Notes: generated by a model from the letters alone, not told the origin. Shown: positions 51,553-61,291, numbered from the stretch's first letter. The stretch: 64,000 bases of DNA from DASXRA01 sp036506155 (GCA_036506155.1 DASXSF010000148.1:132158-196157); one strand, 5' to 3'. Made by a program: numbers and translations.

Positions 51553-52500
51553 TCATGCATTCGCGCGCGGATGGGTCGCCGCATAGACCTCGCGCAGTTG
51601 ATCGACCGTGACCAGTGTGTAAATCTGCGTCGTCGTGACCGACGAGTGACCGAGCAGCTCCTGCACGACGCGGACGTCGGCACCGCCCTCCATGAGATGC
51701 GTGGCAAACGAGTGGCGCAGCGTGTGCGGCGATATACCGCTGCCGAGGCCCGCCCGGTCCGCGGCGTCGCGCAGCACCGTCCAGGCTGACTGGCGAGACA
51801 GCGGACCCCCGCGAGCGTTCAGGAACAGGGCCGGCGTGCCCCGGCCCTTGCCGGCCAGTGCCGGCCGGACGCGTACCAGGTATGCATCGAGTGCCGCGGC
51901 CGCGAACGAGCCGAGCGGCACGCGGCGCTGTTTGCCGCCCTTGCCGGACAGCAGCGCGCTGCGGCCGGCCAGGTCGAGGTCGTCGACTGCGAGGCCGACG
52001 GCCTCGGAGATGCGGGCGCCCGTGGCGTACAGCGTCTCGAGCAGGGCGCGGTCCCGGATCGCGAGCGGCGTGCCGTCGAAGCCGGCAGCCTCGAGCAGGC
52101 GCTCGACGTCGTCGACGCCGATTGCCTTGGGCAACCGACGAGGCGGCGCCGGCGGACGCACATCGCGCGCGACGTCCACGTCGACCAGCCCGTCGCGAGC
52201 GGCGAAGCGGTGCAGGCCGCGCACGGCAACCACCGCGCGCGCCGCCGACGCGGCTGACAGTGGTGGATGATCGGCATCGCCCTCGCGCAGGTACGCGAGA
52301 AAGCCGGAGACGGTGCCGGCGTCGACGTCCGCCAGCGATTTGACGTGGTGGGCGCCGAGGTAGGCGACGTAGCGCTCGAGGTCGCGTCCGTACGACGAGA
52401 GCGTGTTGCCGGCCACGCCGCGCTCGACTGCGAGGTGGTCGAGATAGCTGCGCACCACCGCCGCGGGCGCCAGCCGGCTGGCGACGGTCGCGGATCCCAT
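51553..52500 (-). CDS. xerD: Tyrosine recombinase XerD
   Basis: A 315-residue tyrosine recombinase. The N-terminal SAM-like core-binding domain (residues 15-110) is followed by a catalytic domain with Arg in ATGARISE, Lys in GKGGKQRRV, HTLRHSFATHL, His in LLGHSSVTTT and the nucleophile Tyr in TQIYT. With XerC it resolves chromosome dimers at dif. ATG at 52500 is 5 bases after the NUDIX stop. It belongs to the conserved pyrG-nudix-xerD cluster rather than to the integrated element. Confidence 0.94.
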   Translation of the reverse strand: MGSATVASRLAPAAVVRSYLDHLAVERGVAGNTLSSYGRDLERYVAYLGAHHVKSLADVDAGTVSGFLAYLREGDADHPPLSAASAARAVVAVRGLHRFAARDGLVDVDVARDVRPPAPPRRLPKAIGVDDVERLLEAAGFDGTPLAIRDRALLETLYATGARISEAVGLAVDDLDLAGRSALLSGKGGKQRRVPLGSFAAAALDAYLVRVRPALAGKGRGTPALFLNARGGPLSRQSAWTVLRDAADRAGLGSGISPHTLRHSFATHLMEGGADVRVVQELLGHSSVTTTQIYTLVTVDQLREVYAATHPRANA

Positions 52501-52505
52501 CGGCG

Positions 52506-53111
52506 TCAGTGCCCGGGCCGGGCCGGCCACGGCGCGTCGGCCGCGCGCAGGTTGCGCCACCCGTTCGCTCGCGCGAGCGCCGCGGCGCAAAGCCCGGCCA
52601 CCGCGGCCGCATTCGTGATCTCGCCGGCCAGCGCACGACGCACCGCTTCATCGAGCGGAATGCGCGAGACCGTAAGGGTGATCTCCTCGTGTTGTGGCGT
52701 GAAGCGCTCCGCCGCATCGGACAGGCCGCGCGCGAGGAACACCCGGATCGCTTCATTGGTCATGCCCGGCGACGTGTACAGGTCGACGAGGACGTGCCAG
52801 TCGGAGGCGGCGATCCCGGCCTCCTCGGACAGCTCGCGGCGCGCGGCGGACACCGCCGGCTCCCCGGGAACGTCGAGCAACCCGGCGGGCAACTCGTCGA
52901 GATAGCCGCGAATCGGATGGCGGTACTGGTTCACGAGGACCACCCGGTCCTGGCTGTCGAGGGCTACGACGCCGACTGCGCCGGGGTGCTCGACGACCTC
53001 GCGGGTCGCGACGGTGCCGTCGCTCATCTGGACCTCGTCGGTGCGAAGGGACACCACGTTCCCCGTGAAGCGCCGGGTGGAGGCCAGCACCGCGTACTGG
53101 TCGACGCTCAC
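52506..53111 (-). CDS. NUDIX hydrolase (ADP-ribose pyrophosphatase type)
   Basis: A 201-residue protein with the NUDIX box G(x5)E(x7)REUxEExGU in GLLDVPGEPAVSAARRELSE followed by EAGI. The ADP-ribose branch is supported by the downstream SPGMTNEAIRVFLARGL motif. It hydrolyses ADP-ribose or similar nucleoside diphosphates. GTG at 53111 overlaps the pyrG stop. Confidence 0.93.
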   Translation of the reverse strand: MSVDQYAVLASTRRFTGNVVSLRTDEVQMSDGTVATREVVEHPGAVGVVALDSQDRVVLVNQYRHPIRGYLDELPAGLLDVPGEPAVSAARRELSEEAGIAASDWHVLVDLYTSPGMTNEAIRVFLARGLSDAAERFTPQHEEITLTVSRIPLDEAVRRALAGEITNAAAVAGLCAAALARANGWRNLRAADAPWPARPGH

Positions 53112-54877
53112 CGCAGGGCGCTCTGGTACGCCGGCGAACCGGAGAACGATCGCGTATCGCCGACCGGAAGGATCGCGCCGGGCGTCTCAGGGATCTCGAC
53201 CGGCAGCCGCTCGGCCGCGTTGTACGTCAGCGCCGCGTCGATCAGCCCGCGGAATAGCGGATGCGCCCGTGCCGGGCGGGACTTCAGCTCCGGGTGTGCC
53301 TGCGTGGCGACGAAGTAGGGATGCTGCGACCGGTCCAGTTCGATGAACTCGACGAGTCGCCCGTCCGGCGACGTACCACTGAACACCACCCCGACAGCGG
53401 CCAGCTCATCGCGGTAGGCGTTGTTGACCTCGTAACGGTGCCGGTGCCGCTCGGACACCTCGCGGGCCCCATAGGCCTCGGCGATCAGGGACCCCGGCTG
53501 CAGCACCGCCGGATACGCGCCAAGGCGCATGGATCCGCCGAGGTCAGCGTTGCCCGCCACGATGTCGATCTGGTCGGCCATCGTGGCGATGACCGGGGCG
53601 GGTGTGCCGGGATCGAACTCGGTCGAGTTGGCGCCTGCGATGCCGGCGAGGTGCCGCGCCGTCTCGATCACCATGCACTGCAGGCCCAAGCACAGGCCGA
53701 GCGTCGGGATGCCGTGTTCGCGGGCGTAGCGCGCAGCGCCCACCTTGCCCTCGATGCCGCGCACGCCGAAGCCGCCCGGGATTACCACACCGTCCACTGT
53801 GGACAGTTGATGCGCCGCGCCGGCTTCGTCCTCGCAGGTGTCGGCGGGTACCCACTTGATATGGACCTTCGTCCGGCGGGCGAATCCGGCTGCCCGCAAG
53901 GCCTCGGTGACCGACAGGTACGCGTCGGGAAGGTCGACGTACTTACCGACCAGCGCCACGGTGATCTCCTGCCGCGGGTGGCGCACCCGGTCGAGCAGGT
54001 CGCCCCAGAGCGTCCAGTCGACGTCCCGGAAGCGCAGGCCGAGCCGGCGCACGACGTACGCGTCGAGGCCCTCGCCGTGCAACACCTTCGGAATCTCGTA
54101 GATGCTCGCCGCGTCGCTCGCGGAGACCACCGCCTCGGCATCGACGTCGCACATCAGCGAGATCTTGCGTTTGACGTTATCCGGGATCTCGCGGTCGCTG
54201 CGGCACACGATGGCGTCGGGAGTGATGCCGATGCTGCGCAGCGCGGCCACCGAGTGCTGGGTGGGCTTCGTCTTCAGCTCGCCCGAGGGAGCCAGGTAGG
54301 GCACCAGCGAGACGTGCAGGAAGAAGCAGTTCTCCCGCCCGACGTCGTGGCGTACCTGGCGGGCGGCCTCCAGGAACGGCAGCGACTCTATGTCACCGAC
54401 TGTGCCGCCGATCTCGGTGATGACGACGTGCGGGGGAAGCCCGTCCGCGCCCGGTGCACCCATCGCGCGGATGCGGCTCTTGATCTCGTTCGTGATGTGC
54501 GGGATGACCTGCACGGTGTCGCCGAGGTACTCACCGCGGCGCTCCTTGGCGATCACCGTCGAGTACACCTGTCCGGTCGTGACGTTCGCGGTGCCGTCCA
54601 AGTCGGTATCGAGAAACCGCTCGTAATGACCGATGTCGAGGTCAGTCTCGGCACCGTCTTCTGTGACGAACACCTCGCCGTGCTGAAACGGGTTCATCGT
54701 CCCCGGATCGACGTTCAGGTACGGGTCGAGCTTCTGCATGGTCACGCGCAGGCCGCGTGCCTTGAGCAGGTTGCCGAGGCTGCTGGCCGTCAGGCCCTTG
54801 CCGAGCGAGGAGGCGACACCGCCGGTGACGAACAGGTGCTTGGTGGGCGCCGCGACAGGCGCCAGCGTCCGATCCAC
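53108..54877 (-). CDS. pyrG: CTP synthase
   Basis: A 589-residue enzyme. The N-terminal synthetase domain has KHLFVTGGVASSLGKGLTAS and the C-terminal glutamine amidotransferase has the Cys nucleophile in LGLCLGLQCMVIE with a His/Glu dyad near the end. It makes CTP from UTP, ATP and glutamine. GTG at 54877 follows AGGTGG by six bases; an earlier GTG at 54895 lacks such a site. Confidence 0.96.
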   Translation of the reverse strand: MDRTLAPVAAPTKHLFVTGGVASSLGKGLTASSLGNLLKARGLRVTMQKLDPYLNVDPGTMNPFQHGEVFVTEDGAETDLDIGHYERFLDTDLDGTANVTTGQVYSTVIAKERRGEYLGDTVQVIPHITNEIKSRIRAMGAPGADGLPPHVVITEIGGTVGDIESLPFLEAARQVRHDVGRENCFFLHVSLVPYLAPSGELKTKPTQHSVAALRSIGITPDAIVCRSDREIPDNVKRKISLMCDVDAEAVVSASDAASIYEIPKVLHGEGLDAYVVRRLGLRFRDVDWTLWGDLLDRVRHPRQEITVALVGKYVDLPDAYLSVTEALRAAGFARRTKVHIKWVPADTCEDEAGAAHQLSTVDGVVIPGGFGVRGIEGKVGAARYAREHGIPTLGLCLGLQCMVIETARHLAGIAGANSTEFDPGTPAPVIATMADQIDIVAGNADLGGSMRLGAYPAVLQPGSLIAEAYGAREVSERHRHRYEVNNAYRDELAAVGVVFSGTSPDGRLVEFIELDRSQHPYFVATQAHPELKSRPARAHPLFRGLIDAALTYNAAERLPVEIPETPGAILPVGDTRSFSGSPAYQSALR

Positions 54878-54942
54878 GGAAGTCCACCTTAACACGGCGC
54901 GTGCATCGAACCCGCGTGCTCAGGGCGACGCGCCGGTCGCGG

Positions 54943-55875
54943 CTACTTCGGCGGATCCGGGAAGAGTGCCTTTGCGCCGCTCGCCGTGCCGTAGTGCCCG
55001 ACGACGGTGTCGGGCTGTGGCTTGCCGACTTCCGCCAGCGCGAGGATCGCCGAGACCTGCCCGAGCGCCGTGTCCGAGTTGTCGACCGTGGCGACCGCGG
55101 ATCGGTCTGAGCTGTCTCCGCGCACCATGGCGACCACGCCGTCGTCCTTGGCCGATGACGTGTCACCGGCCACGACCTCGTGCGCGCCCTGCTGCTGCAA
55201 CTGCGACACCAGTGCGAGCTCCGTCTGCCCGCGAGAGTCGTCTGTGGGCAGTGAACCGCTCGCGACCACGACCACGTTGGTCGTCGGCGTTATGTTGTCG
55301 CCGCCTTCCAGCTTGAGCATGTGCATCTGCGCGAAGCCGGCGATGACCTGAGTCAGGTCGGTGGGCTGGCCCTTGCCGAGCAGCACGTACGCCAGCAGCG
55401 CGCCGCCGATCACGCCGGCCTGGTCGGTGTTCGGGTAGGTGAGTCCGACCGGCTGGACGCCGCCGGTGGCGAACCTCGTCATGGCGTCGGCCTGCTTGGC
55501 ATCGACGTAGTCGTTGGTGATCTGGACGCGGCCGGTCACCTTCCCGCCGGCCGCGGAGACCTCGGTGGCAAGGTTGTCCTTCACCTGGCTGGACGCGCCC
55601 GGCATCCCGATGATCAGGACGTTGGTCTCGTGCAGCGTGCCGCGCACGATCTGCGCCCCGTACATGGCACCGAACTTCTGGCCGTTGCCGACCTGGCTCT
55701 GCAGCTGTTTCACCTGGTCCGACAAGGAGTTGCGGTCGTTCTTCAGCGCGTCGACCTGATGGCGCAGGTCCTTCGTGATCGGGCCGTTCAGGGCGGTGGT
55801 GCCGACCACAATGCCCAATGCGAGCGCCAGGAAGACGGCGATGATCGAGACGAGATGATATCGGAAGGAAATCAC
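54943..55875 (-). CDS. mctB: Copper transporter MctB-like
   Basis: A 310-residue protein with one N-terminal helix (YHLVSIIAVFLALALGIVVG), a coiled coil (about 38-65) and an extracytoplasmic alpha/beta domain ending near residue 300. It matches the mycobacterial Rv1698 family, proposed to be a copper export channel or part of the cell envelope. The start overlaps the steA stop by four bases. Confidence 0.9.
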   Translation of the reverse strand: MISFRYHLVSIIAVFLALALGIVVGTTALNGPITKDLRHQVDALKNDRNSLSDQVKQLQSQVGNGQKFGAMYGAQIVRGTLHETNVLIIGMPGASSQVKDNLATEVSAAGGKVTGRVQITNDYVDAKQADAMTRFATGGVQPVGLTYPNTDQAGVIGGALLAYVLLGKGQPTDLTQVIAGFAQMHMLKLEGGDNITPTTNVVVVASGSLPTDDSRGQTELALVSQLQQQGAHEVVAGDTSSAKDDGVVAMVRGDSSDRSAVATVDNSDTALGQVSAILALAEVGKPQPDTVVGHYGTASGAKALFPDPPK

Positions 55876-57050
55876 GAGAACAGACCTTGCAGCCAGTCGA
55901 CGAACTTATCCCACTTGTCCGCGAACAGATCCAAATATGTGCGGCCGGCGTCCGAGACCACGAGCGCGGCGCCGATTGCTGCGAACGCGGCGAGCACGAG
56001 TACCAGCAGCGCCGCCGCGGAGATGCGGCTGCGGTAGAGCCGGGTCACGCCCTTGGCGTCCACGAGCTTGCCGCCCAGGCGTAACCGGGTGAGAAATGTG
56101 GAGGCCATACCCCCGCGGCCCTTGTCCAGGAATTCGACCAGCGTGGCGTGCGTGCCGACTGTGACGATGAGCGATGCATCCTTTTCGTCAGCGAGCAGCA
56201 TCGCGATGTCCTCGCTCGTCCCGAGGGCGGGAAAGGTGGCGGCCTCGATGCCGAGGTCCTGGACCCGGGTGAGGCCAGGGGCCCGCCCGTCCGGATAGGC
56301 GTGCACGACCACCTCGGCGCCGCACATCAGCACCTCGTCGCTGACGGAATCCATGTCGCCGACGATCATGTGCGGCTTGTAGCCCAGCTCATGCAACGCG
56401 TCGGCCCCGCCGTCGACACCCACCAGCAGCGGTTTGTACTCGCGGATGTAGTGCCGCAGCGCGATGAGGTCCTCTTTGTAGCCGTACCCGCGAACCACGA
56501 CGACCACGTGCCGACCCTTGAAGTTGGTACGCACCTCCGGCACGCCGACCCCGTCGAGCAAAAGGGCGCGCTCGCGCTTGACGTACTCCATGGTGTTCAT
56601 CGCGAACGCCTCGAGCTGGGTTGCGAGGCCCGTCTTCGCTTCCGACATCTGCAACGCGATGGAATCGCCGTCCTGCTCGCTGCCGGTCGCAACCGCCTGC
56701 TCGCCTACGTAGAGCGTGTCGCCGTCGAGGCGAACCTTGGTGCCTTCCTTGACCGTCGCGAACACCTGGTTACCGACGTTGTCGAGCAACGGGATGCCGT
56801 TGGCCACCAGCAGATCCGGCCCGAGGTTGGGGAACCGGCCGGAAATGCTGGGCGCGGCATTCACCACTGCACCGACCTTGGCCGCTACGAGCCCTTCGGC
56901 CGCGACACGGTCGAGGTCGACGTGATCGATGATCGCGATGTCCCCCGGATTGAGTCGACCGACCAGACGTTGGGTGCGCCGGTCCAGCCGCGCAACGCCG
57001 CTCACACCGGGGGCGCCGCCGTGCGAGCGGCGCATGGTCGCGAGCTTCAT
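55872..57050 (-). CDS. steA: Cell-division-associated protein SteA
   Basis: A 392-residue protein with an N-terminal thiamin pyrophosphokinase-like fold (VGVDGGADALHELGYKPHMI, then GDMDSVSDE) and C-terminal transmembrane helix (about 345-367) with a short amphipathic tail. It matches SteA (Rv1697), which acts with SteB in daughter-cell separation in corynebacteria. ATG at 57050. The catalytic residues of true TPK are only partly kept. Confidence 0.9.
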   Translation of the reverse strand: MKLATMRRSHGGAPGVSGVARLDRRTQRLVGRLNPGDIAIIDHVDLDRVAAEGLVAAKVGAVVNAAPSISGRFPNLGPDLLVANGIPLLDNVGNQVFATVKEGTKVRLDGDTLYVGEQAVATGSEQDGDSIALQMSEAKTGLATQLEAFAMNTMEYVKRERALLLDGVGVPEVRTNFKGRHVVVVVRGYGYKEDLIALRHYIREYKPLLVGVDGGADALHELGYKPHMIVGDMDSVSDEVLMCGAEVVVHAYPDGRAPGLTRVQDLGIEAATFPALGTSEDIAMLLADEKDASLIVTVGTHATLVEFLDKGRGGMASTFLTRLRLGGKLVDAKGVTRLYRSRISAAALLVLVLAAFAAIGAALVVSDAGRTYLDLFADKWDKFVDWLQGLFS

Positions 57051-57103
57051 GGGTACCTATCGTGCCACCGTCGATGGTGACGCCGTGCATCCGCCACGCA
57101 AGT

Positions 57104-58840
57104 TCAGCGTGACTCCCTTGCTGCCGTGGCAAGCAACTCGGCGGCATGCTCCCGGGCAGTGTCCGAGTCGCTGCCCGCGAGCATGCGGGCAAGCTCGGCG
57201 ATGCGCTGCTCACCAGCGACCACCCGGACATCGCTGCGGGTGACGCCCGCAGCAGCCGCCTTGTCGACGACCACGTGCCGGCCCGCGTACGCGGCGACCT
57301 GCGCCAGGTGCGTCACGACCATCACCTGGTGGTCGCGCGCCAGCCGGGCCAGCCGCCGGCCCACGTCGACGGCGGCTCGCCCGCCGACGCCTGCGTCGAC
57401 CTCGTCGAACACCATGGTCGGGACGGGGTCCGTGCCGGCCAGGCACACCTCGATCGCCAGCATTACCCGCGACAGTTCACCGCCCGATGCGCCGCGCTGC
57501 ACCGGCAGTGCCGGCGCGTCCGGGTGCGGGCGCAGCAGCAGGTCCACCTCGTCCACACCGTCAGCGGCGGCTGCGGCCGGCACGCCGTCGATGGTCAGCA
57601 CCGGGGCACCGGCGACCGCTGGACGGCGGCGCACCGGTATGGCGACCTCCGCGGCGGGCATGGCCAGACCCGCGAGCTCTGCGGTGATCGCCTTGCTGAG
57701 TTGTGCCGACGCCTCGGTGCGCCGCGCCGAGATGTCCGCCGCCAGCGTGGCGGCTTGTGCCGCGGCCGCGTCGCGCTCGGCGGCCAGCACGGCGAGCGCC
57801 TCGTCGGAGACGTCCAGCTCGGCAAGCTGCTTGCGGGCAGCGTCTGCCCATTCGAGCACCGCGTCGATATCGTCGCCGTACTTGCGGGTCAGCCCGGCCA
57901 GCACCGCGCGTCGCTCCTCCACCTCGGCTAGGCGCTGCGGGTCGGCGTCGAGCCGTTCGCCGTAGCGGGCGAGCTCGGTGCCCAGGTCGGTGACGAGGGC
58001 GTCCAGGTCGGCGAGGCGTGCGGCCAGCGCGTCCAGCTCGGTGTCGGCACCTGTTTGCTGCGAGAGCGCCCGACCCGCCGCACCGAGCAGGCTGCCGACG
58101 TCGGCGACGTCGCTTGCCGGGTCGTCGGGATCGCCGAGCAAGGCGTCGTGGGCGGTGCGCGCCGCGAGCCGCAGCGCGTCTGCGTGTGCCAGCCGGCTGG
58201 CGAGTGCGGCCAGCGCGCTGTCCTCGCCGGGTTGCGGGTCGGCCGCCTCGATCTCGCCGATGCCGTAAGCGAGCAGGTCTGCCTCGCGCTGCAGCTCCCT
58301 CGAGCGGGACGTGCGCTCGGCCAGGCGTGCCGCGAGCTCACGCCATTTCGTGAACACGGCGGTGTACTCGTCCAGGTCGATGCCTGCGTAACGGTCGAGC
58401 GCCGCGCGCTGCTCGGCGGGACGCGTCAGCCGCTGCTGGTCGGACTGACCGTGCACAGCGACCAGCCGCTCGGCCAACGCGGCGAGCACGCCTACTGGCA
58501 CGGCCGCACCACCGACGTGCGCGCGGGAGCGTCCGTTCGCGCTCACCGACCGGCGCAGCACGAGTGCGCCGTCGTCGTCGAGCTCGCCGCCGGCCTCGAT
58601 GGCCCGCTCGACGACGGGCGACGGCGGCGGCACCCGCACCCGCCCGTCGACGCTGGCCGAGCCGGCATCCGAACGCACCTGCGCCGAGTCGGCGCGACCA
58701 CCGAAGAGCAGCAGTAGCCCCGTCACCACCATCGTTTTGCCGGCGCCCGTCTCGCCGGTGACGACGGTCAATCCCTCGCCGAGCGGCAACGTGGCGTCCT
58801 GGATGACCCCGAGACCGCGAATGTGCAGCTCTTCCAGCAC
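57104..58840 (-). CDS. recN: DNA repair protein RecN
   Basis: A 578-residue SMC-like ATPase. Walker A VTGETGAGKTMVVTGL is at about residue 27, a long coiled-coil middle follows, and the C-terminal half has the signature RGASGGELSRVMLAIE and Walker B TMVFDEVDAGVGG. It acts in double-strand break repair. GTG at 58840 follows GGGAGG at the right distance; a longer frame starting MSPRARS reads a copy of the dispersed repeat motif and is not preferred. Confidence 0.95.
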   Translation of the reverse strand: MLEELHIRGLGVIQDATLPLGEGLTVVTGETGAGKTMVVTGLLLLFGGRADSAQVRSDAGSASVDGRVRVPPPSPVVERAIEAGGELDDDGALVLRRSVSANGRSRAHVGGAAVPVGVLAALAERLVAVHGQSDQQRLTRPAEQRAALDRYAGIDLDEYTAVFTKWRELAARLAERTSRSRELQREADLLAYGIGEIEAADPQPGEDSALAALASRLAHADALRLAARTAHDALLGDPDDPASDVADVGSLLGAAGRALSQQTGADTELDALAARLADLDALVTDLGTELARYGERLDADPQRLAEVEERRAVLAGLTRKYGDDIDAVLEWADAARKQLAELDVSDEALAVLAAERDAAAAQAATLAADISARRTEASAQLSKAITAELAGLAMPAAEVAIPVRRRPAVAGAPVLTIDGVPAAAAADGVDEVDLLLRPHPDAPALPVQRGASGGELSRVMLAIEVCLAGTDPVPTMVFDEVDAGVGGRAAVDVGRRLARLARDHQVMVVTHLAQVAAYAGRHVVVDKAAAAGVTRSDVRVVAGEQRIAELARMLAGSDSDTAREHAAELLATAARESR

Positions 58841-58856
58841 GCGTTCCTCCCGGCTC

Positions 58857-58878
58857 CTCGCGCGAGGGCTCATCGGTG
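58857..58878 (-). repeat. Single short copy of the GATGAGC..CGCGCGAGGA motif
   Basis: CGATGAGCCCTCGCGCGAGGAG lies in the 88-base gap between nadK and recN. It differs from the start of the 120-bp dispersed repeat by two bases but lacks the rest of it. Confidence 0.4.
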
Positions 58879-58928
58879 CCGACGCGTTCGGTTCTGATGC
58901 CACCTGCGATGCCCGCTCCTCGGGCAGG

Positions 58929-59837
58929 CTAGTCGTTTCGGGACGCGTCCGCGTCGTCCCCGTCGCGGAAGCTGCGCACCGGCAACTGGAACTTGGTGAC
59001 GAGCCGCTCGCCGAAGCTCCAGTCATGGATCCGGGCGATCCGAACTGGCTGCGCCCCGCGGCGTACCCGTACCCGGCCGTGCGGCGGGATGTCGACCGAG
59101 CGGCGCCCATCGCAGGCGAGCACGCCCGGGTGGTCGTCGCCGAGCAACTGGACGTCGATCACCGACTGCGGCGACACCACGATCGGCCGGGCGAACAATG
59201 CGTGCGCGGCGTTGGGAACGACGAGCAGCGCGTCGACGTTCGGCCACACGATCGGCCCGCCCGCGGAATAGGCGTAGGCCGTCGAGCCGGTTGGCGTGGA
59301 GCAGAGCACGCCGTCGCAGCCGAACCGCAGCAATGGGCGGCCGTCGACGGCGACGGCGATCTCCAGAATGCGCTCCCGGGTGCTCTTCTCCACCGACGCT
59401 TCGTTCAGGGCCCACGAGTTCGCGACGACGGTGCCCTGCTGCGCCGACACCTCCACGTCGAGGGTGGTTCGCTCTTCGACCTCGTAGCGGCCGTCGATCA
59501 CAGCCTTGACGGTTGCCGGCAATGCCTCGGGGTCAGCCTCGGCAAGGAAGCCGACATGGCCGAAGTTCACCCCGAGCATCGGCACCCCTGCCGGACGGGC
59601 GAACTCGGCAGCGCGCAGGAAGGTGCCGTCGCCGCCGAAGACGAGCACGATCTCCGCGCCCTCGGCGGCGCTCTGGTCGGGCACGACGGCGGCGGCTGCA
59701 TTCCACCCGCATTCGGCCGCCTCGCCGGCAAGCATGCGGACCTCGAACCCGGCGGCGTGTAACTGCGCAGCGGCGTCGGCAGCCATGCAGGTGATCTCGT
59801 AGCGGGTCGTGTGGGCGATGATCAGCGCTGCCCTCAA
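58929..59837 (-). CDS. nadK: NAD kinase
   Basis: A 302-residue ATP- or polyphosphate-NAD kinase. GGDGTFL is at about residue 68, with NEASV, and the TPTGSTAYAYSAGGPIVWP motif near 175. It makes NADP from NAD. ATG at 59837 overlaps the tlyA stop as ATGA. Length is normal. Confidence 0.96.
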   Translation of the reverse strand: MRAALIIAHTTRYEITCMAADAAAQLHAAGFEVRMLAGEAAECGWNAAAAVVPDQSAAEGAEIVLVFGGDGTFLRAAEFARPAGVPMLGVNFGHVGFLAEADPEALPATVKAVIDGRYEVEERTTLDVEVSAQQGTVVANSWALNEASVEKSTRERILEIAVAVDGRPLLRFGCDGVLCSTPTGSTAYAYSAGGPIVWPNVDALLVVPNAAHALFARPIVVSPQSVIDVQLLGDDHPGVLACDGRRSVDIPPHGRVRVRRGAQPVRIARIHDWSFGERLVTKFQLPVRSFRDGDDADASRND

Positions 59838-60649
59838 TCCTCGGCCCTCCGTCCAGCCCGCTCGACCACGGCTGCGATCTGCGTTTCGTTCATCGACCGA
59901 TCATCGCGCAACGCGTCCCGGCGCAGCCACAAGAAGAACTCCATGTTGCCCGACGGCCCGGGTAACGGGCTGGGCGTGACTCCCGCGACGCCCCAGCCGT
60001 GACGCGCTGCTTGCTTCGCCACACCGATAACCGCCTCGGTGCGCAGCGCGGGATCACGGACGACTCCGCCGCTGCCCAGCCGTTCGCGTCCCACCTCGAA
60101 TTGCGGCTTGACCATCGGCAGCAGATCGCCGTCGTCACGGGTGCACCCCGTGAGCGCCGGCAGCACCAGGCGCAGCGATATGAACGACAGGTCGGCCACG
60201 GTGAGCTCGACCGGTCCGCCGATCTGCTCCGGCGTCAGCGTCCGGACGTTCGTCCGCTCGACCACCGTCACCCGCGGGTCGGTGCGCAGTGCCCAGGCCA
60301 GCTGCCCATATCCGACGTCGACTGCGACGACTCCGGTGGCGCCCCGGCGCAGCAGCACGTCGGTGAACCCGCCGGTCGACGCGCCGGCATCGAGGCAGCG
60401 CCGGTCCGCGACGGCGAGATCGGGCAAGGCGTCCAAAGCTCCGGCGAGCTTGTGCCCGCCGCGGGAGGCGTACTCCACCTCGTCGCCGGTTAGCCGCAAC
60501 GGCGTGTCAGCGTCGACCCCGGTCGCCGGCTTGCTCGCCCTGATGCCCCGCACCTCGATACGCCCGGACGCGATCAACAGCGCGGCCTGCTCCCGTGAGC
60601 GCGCCATGCCGCGGCGGACCAGCTCGCTGTCTAGGCGCCGCCGCGCCAC
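59834..60649 (-). CDS. tlyA: TlyA family rRNA 2'-O-methyltransferase
   Basis: A 271-residue protein with an N-terminal S4 domain (RRLDSELVRRGMARSREQAA) and a FtsJ-like methyltransferase domain (LDAGASTGGFTDVLLRRGA, then a VKPQFEVGRE segment). TlyA methylates C1409 of 16S and C1920 of 23S rRNA and sets capreomycin sensitivity in mycobacteria. It lies two bases after the small upstream gene. Confidence 0.95.
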   Translation of the reverse strand: MARRRLDSELVRRGMARSREQAALLIASGRIEVRGIRASKPATGVDADTPLRLTGDEVEYASRGGHKLAGALDALPDLAVADRRCLDAGASTGGFTDVLLRRGATGVVAVDVGYGQLAWALRTDPRVTVVERTNVRTLTPEQIGGPVELTVADLSFISLRLVLPALTGCTRDDGDLLPMVKPQFEVGRERLGSGGVVRDPALRTEAVIGVAKQAARHGWGVAGVTPSPLPGPSGNMEFFLWLRRDALRDDRSMNETQIAAVVERAGRRAED

Positions 60650-60651
60650 GG

Positions 60652-60846
60652 TCAGCCGCTCTCGCCGTCGATTTCGACGAGCGCGGCCTGGAGCGCGGCG
60701 TGAACCTCGTCGTAGCGCTGGGCGTGCTCGGCAAGCGGCACGCCCTCGATGCCGTCGAGTGCGGCCACCTGCTCGCGAACGCGCTGCTCGACCGGCACTG
60801 CTCCGACCGTTTCGTCCGGCGCCTCATGCCGCGTTTCGTCCGGCAC
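60652..60846 (-). CDS. Small acidic helical protein before tlyA
   Basis: A 64-residue protein, GTG start at 60846 after GGAGGTGGCAG. It is acidic and helical (REQVAALDGIEGVPLAEHAQ), with a final AALVEIDGESG. Small proteins of this kind are often found before tlyA in actinobacteria, but no function is known. It is divergent from the SCP2-like gene. Confidence 0.7.
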   Translation of the reverse strand: MPDETRHEAPDETVGAVPVEQRVREQVAALDGIEGVPLAEHAQRYDEVHAALQAALVEIDGESG

Positions 60847-60952
60847 CTGCCACCTCCTTGTCCTGGGGCGCCCCGACAACGTTATGACCGTACCGCCGCG
60901 GGGTCCGGTACGGTCTCGGCGTCGGCCACGACAGCTTCGAGGAGGACGTGCA

Positions 60953-61291
60953 ATGGCCACGGTCGAGGAGTGCGAGCAGGCGCTCCGCGACCTCGCGGCC
61001 AAGCTCGCCGCCATGGACAAGCACAAGCGCAGCCAAGTCGTCCTCGACCGGTCTCTCAGCTGCACGCTGCGTGACCTCGGCGTGATCTTCGCCGGCCAGC
61101 TGCGCGACGGTGCGCTTCGCGATATCCGTCAGGTTCCCAATGCCGACGCGCAGATCAAGCTGGCCATGGCCAGCGACGATCTGCTCAAGCTCACGTCCGG
61201 CGAGCTCAGCTTCGGCCACGCCTGGGCGAGTGGCAGGCTACGGGTCGACGCCAACGTCTTCGACCTGCTCAAGCTGCGCTCGATCTTCTGA
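60953..61291 (+). CDS. SCP2 sterol-binding-like domain protein
   Basis: A 112-residue protein spanning most of an SCP2-like fold (LDRSLSCTLRDLGVIFAGQL, then a MASDDLLKLTSGELSFGHAW segment). Such proteins bind hydrophobic ligands. GGAGGA lies eight bases before the ATG. Its 3' end overlaps the convergent HAD gene by 23 bases. Confidence 0.88.
   Translation: MATVEECEQALRDLAAKLAAMDKHKRSQVVLDRSLSCTLRDLGVIFAGQLRDGALRDIRQVPNADAQIKLAMASDDLLKLTSGELSFGHAWASGRLRVDANVFDLLKLRSIF

Noticed and set aside
51553..52500. XerD-type recombinase as integrase of a second mobile element
   Set aside because: It is in the conserved pyrG-nudix-xerD-parA-scpAB order and has no flanking repeats.
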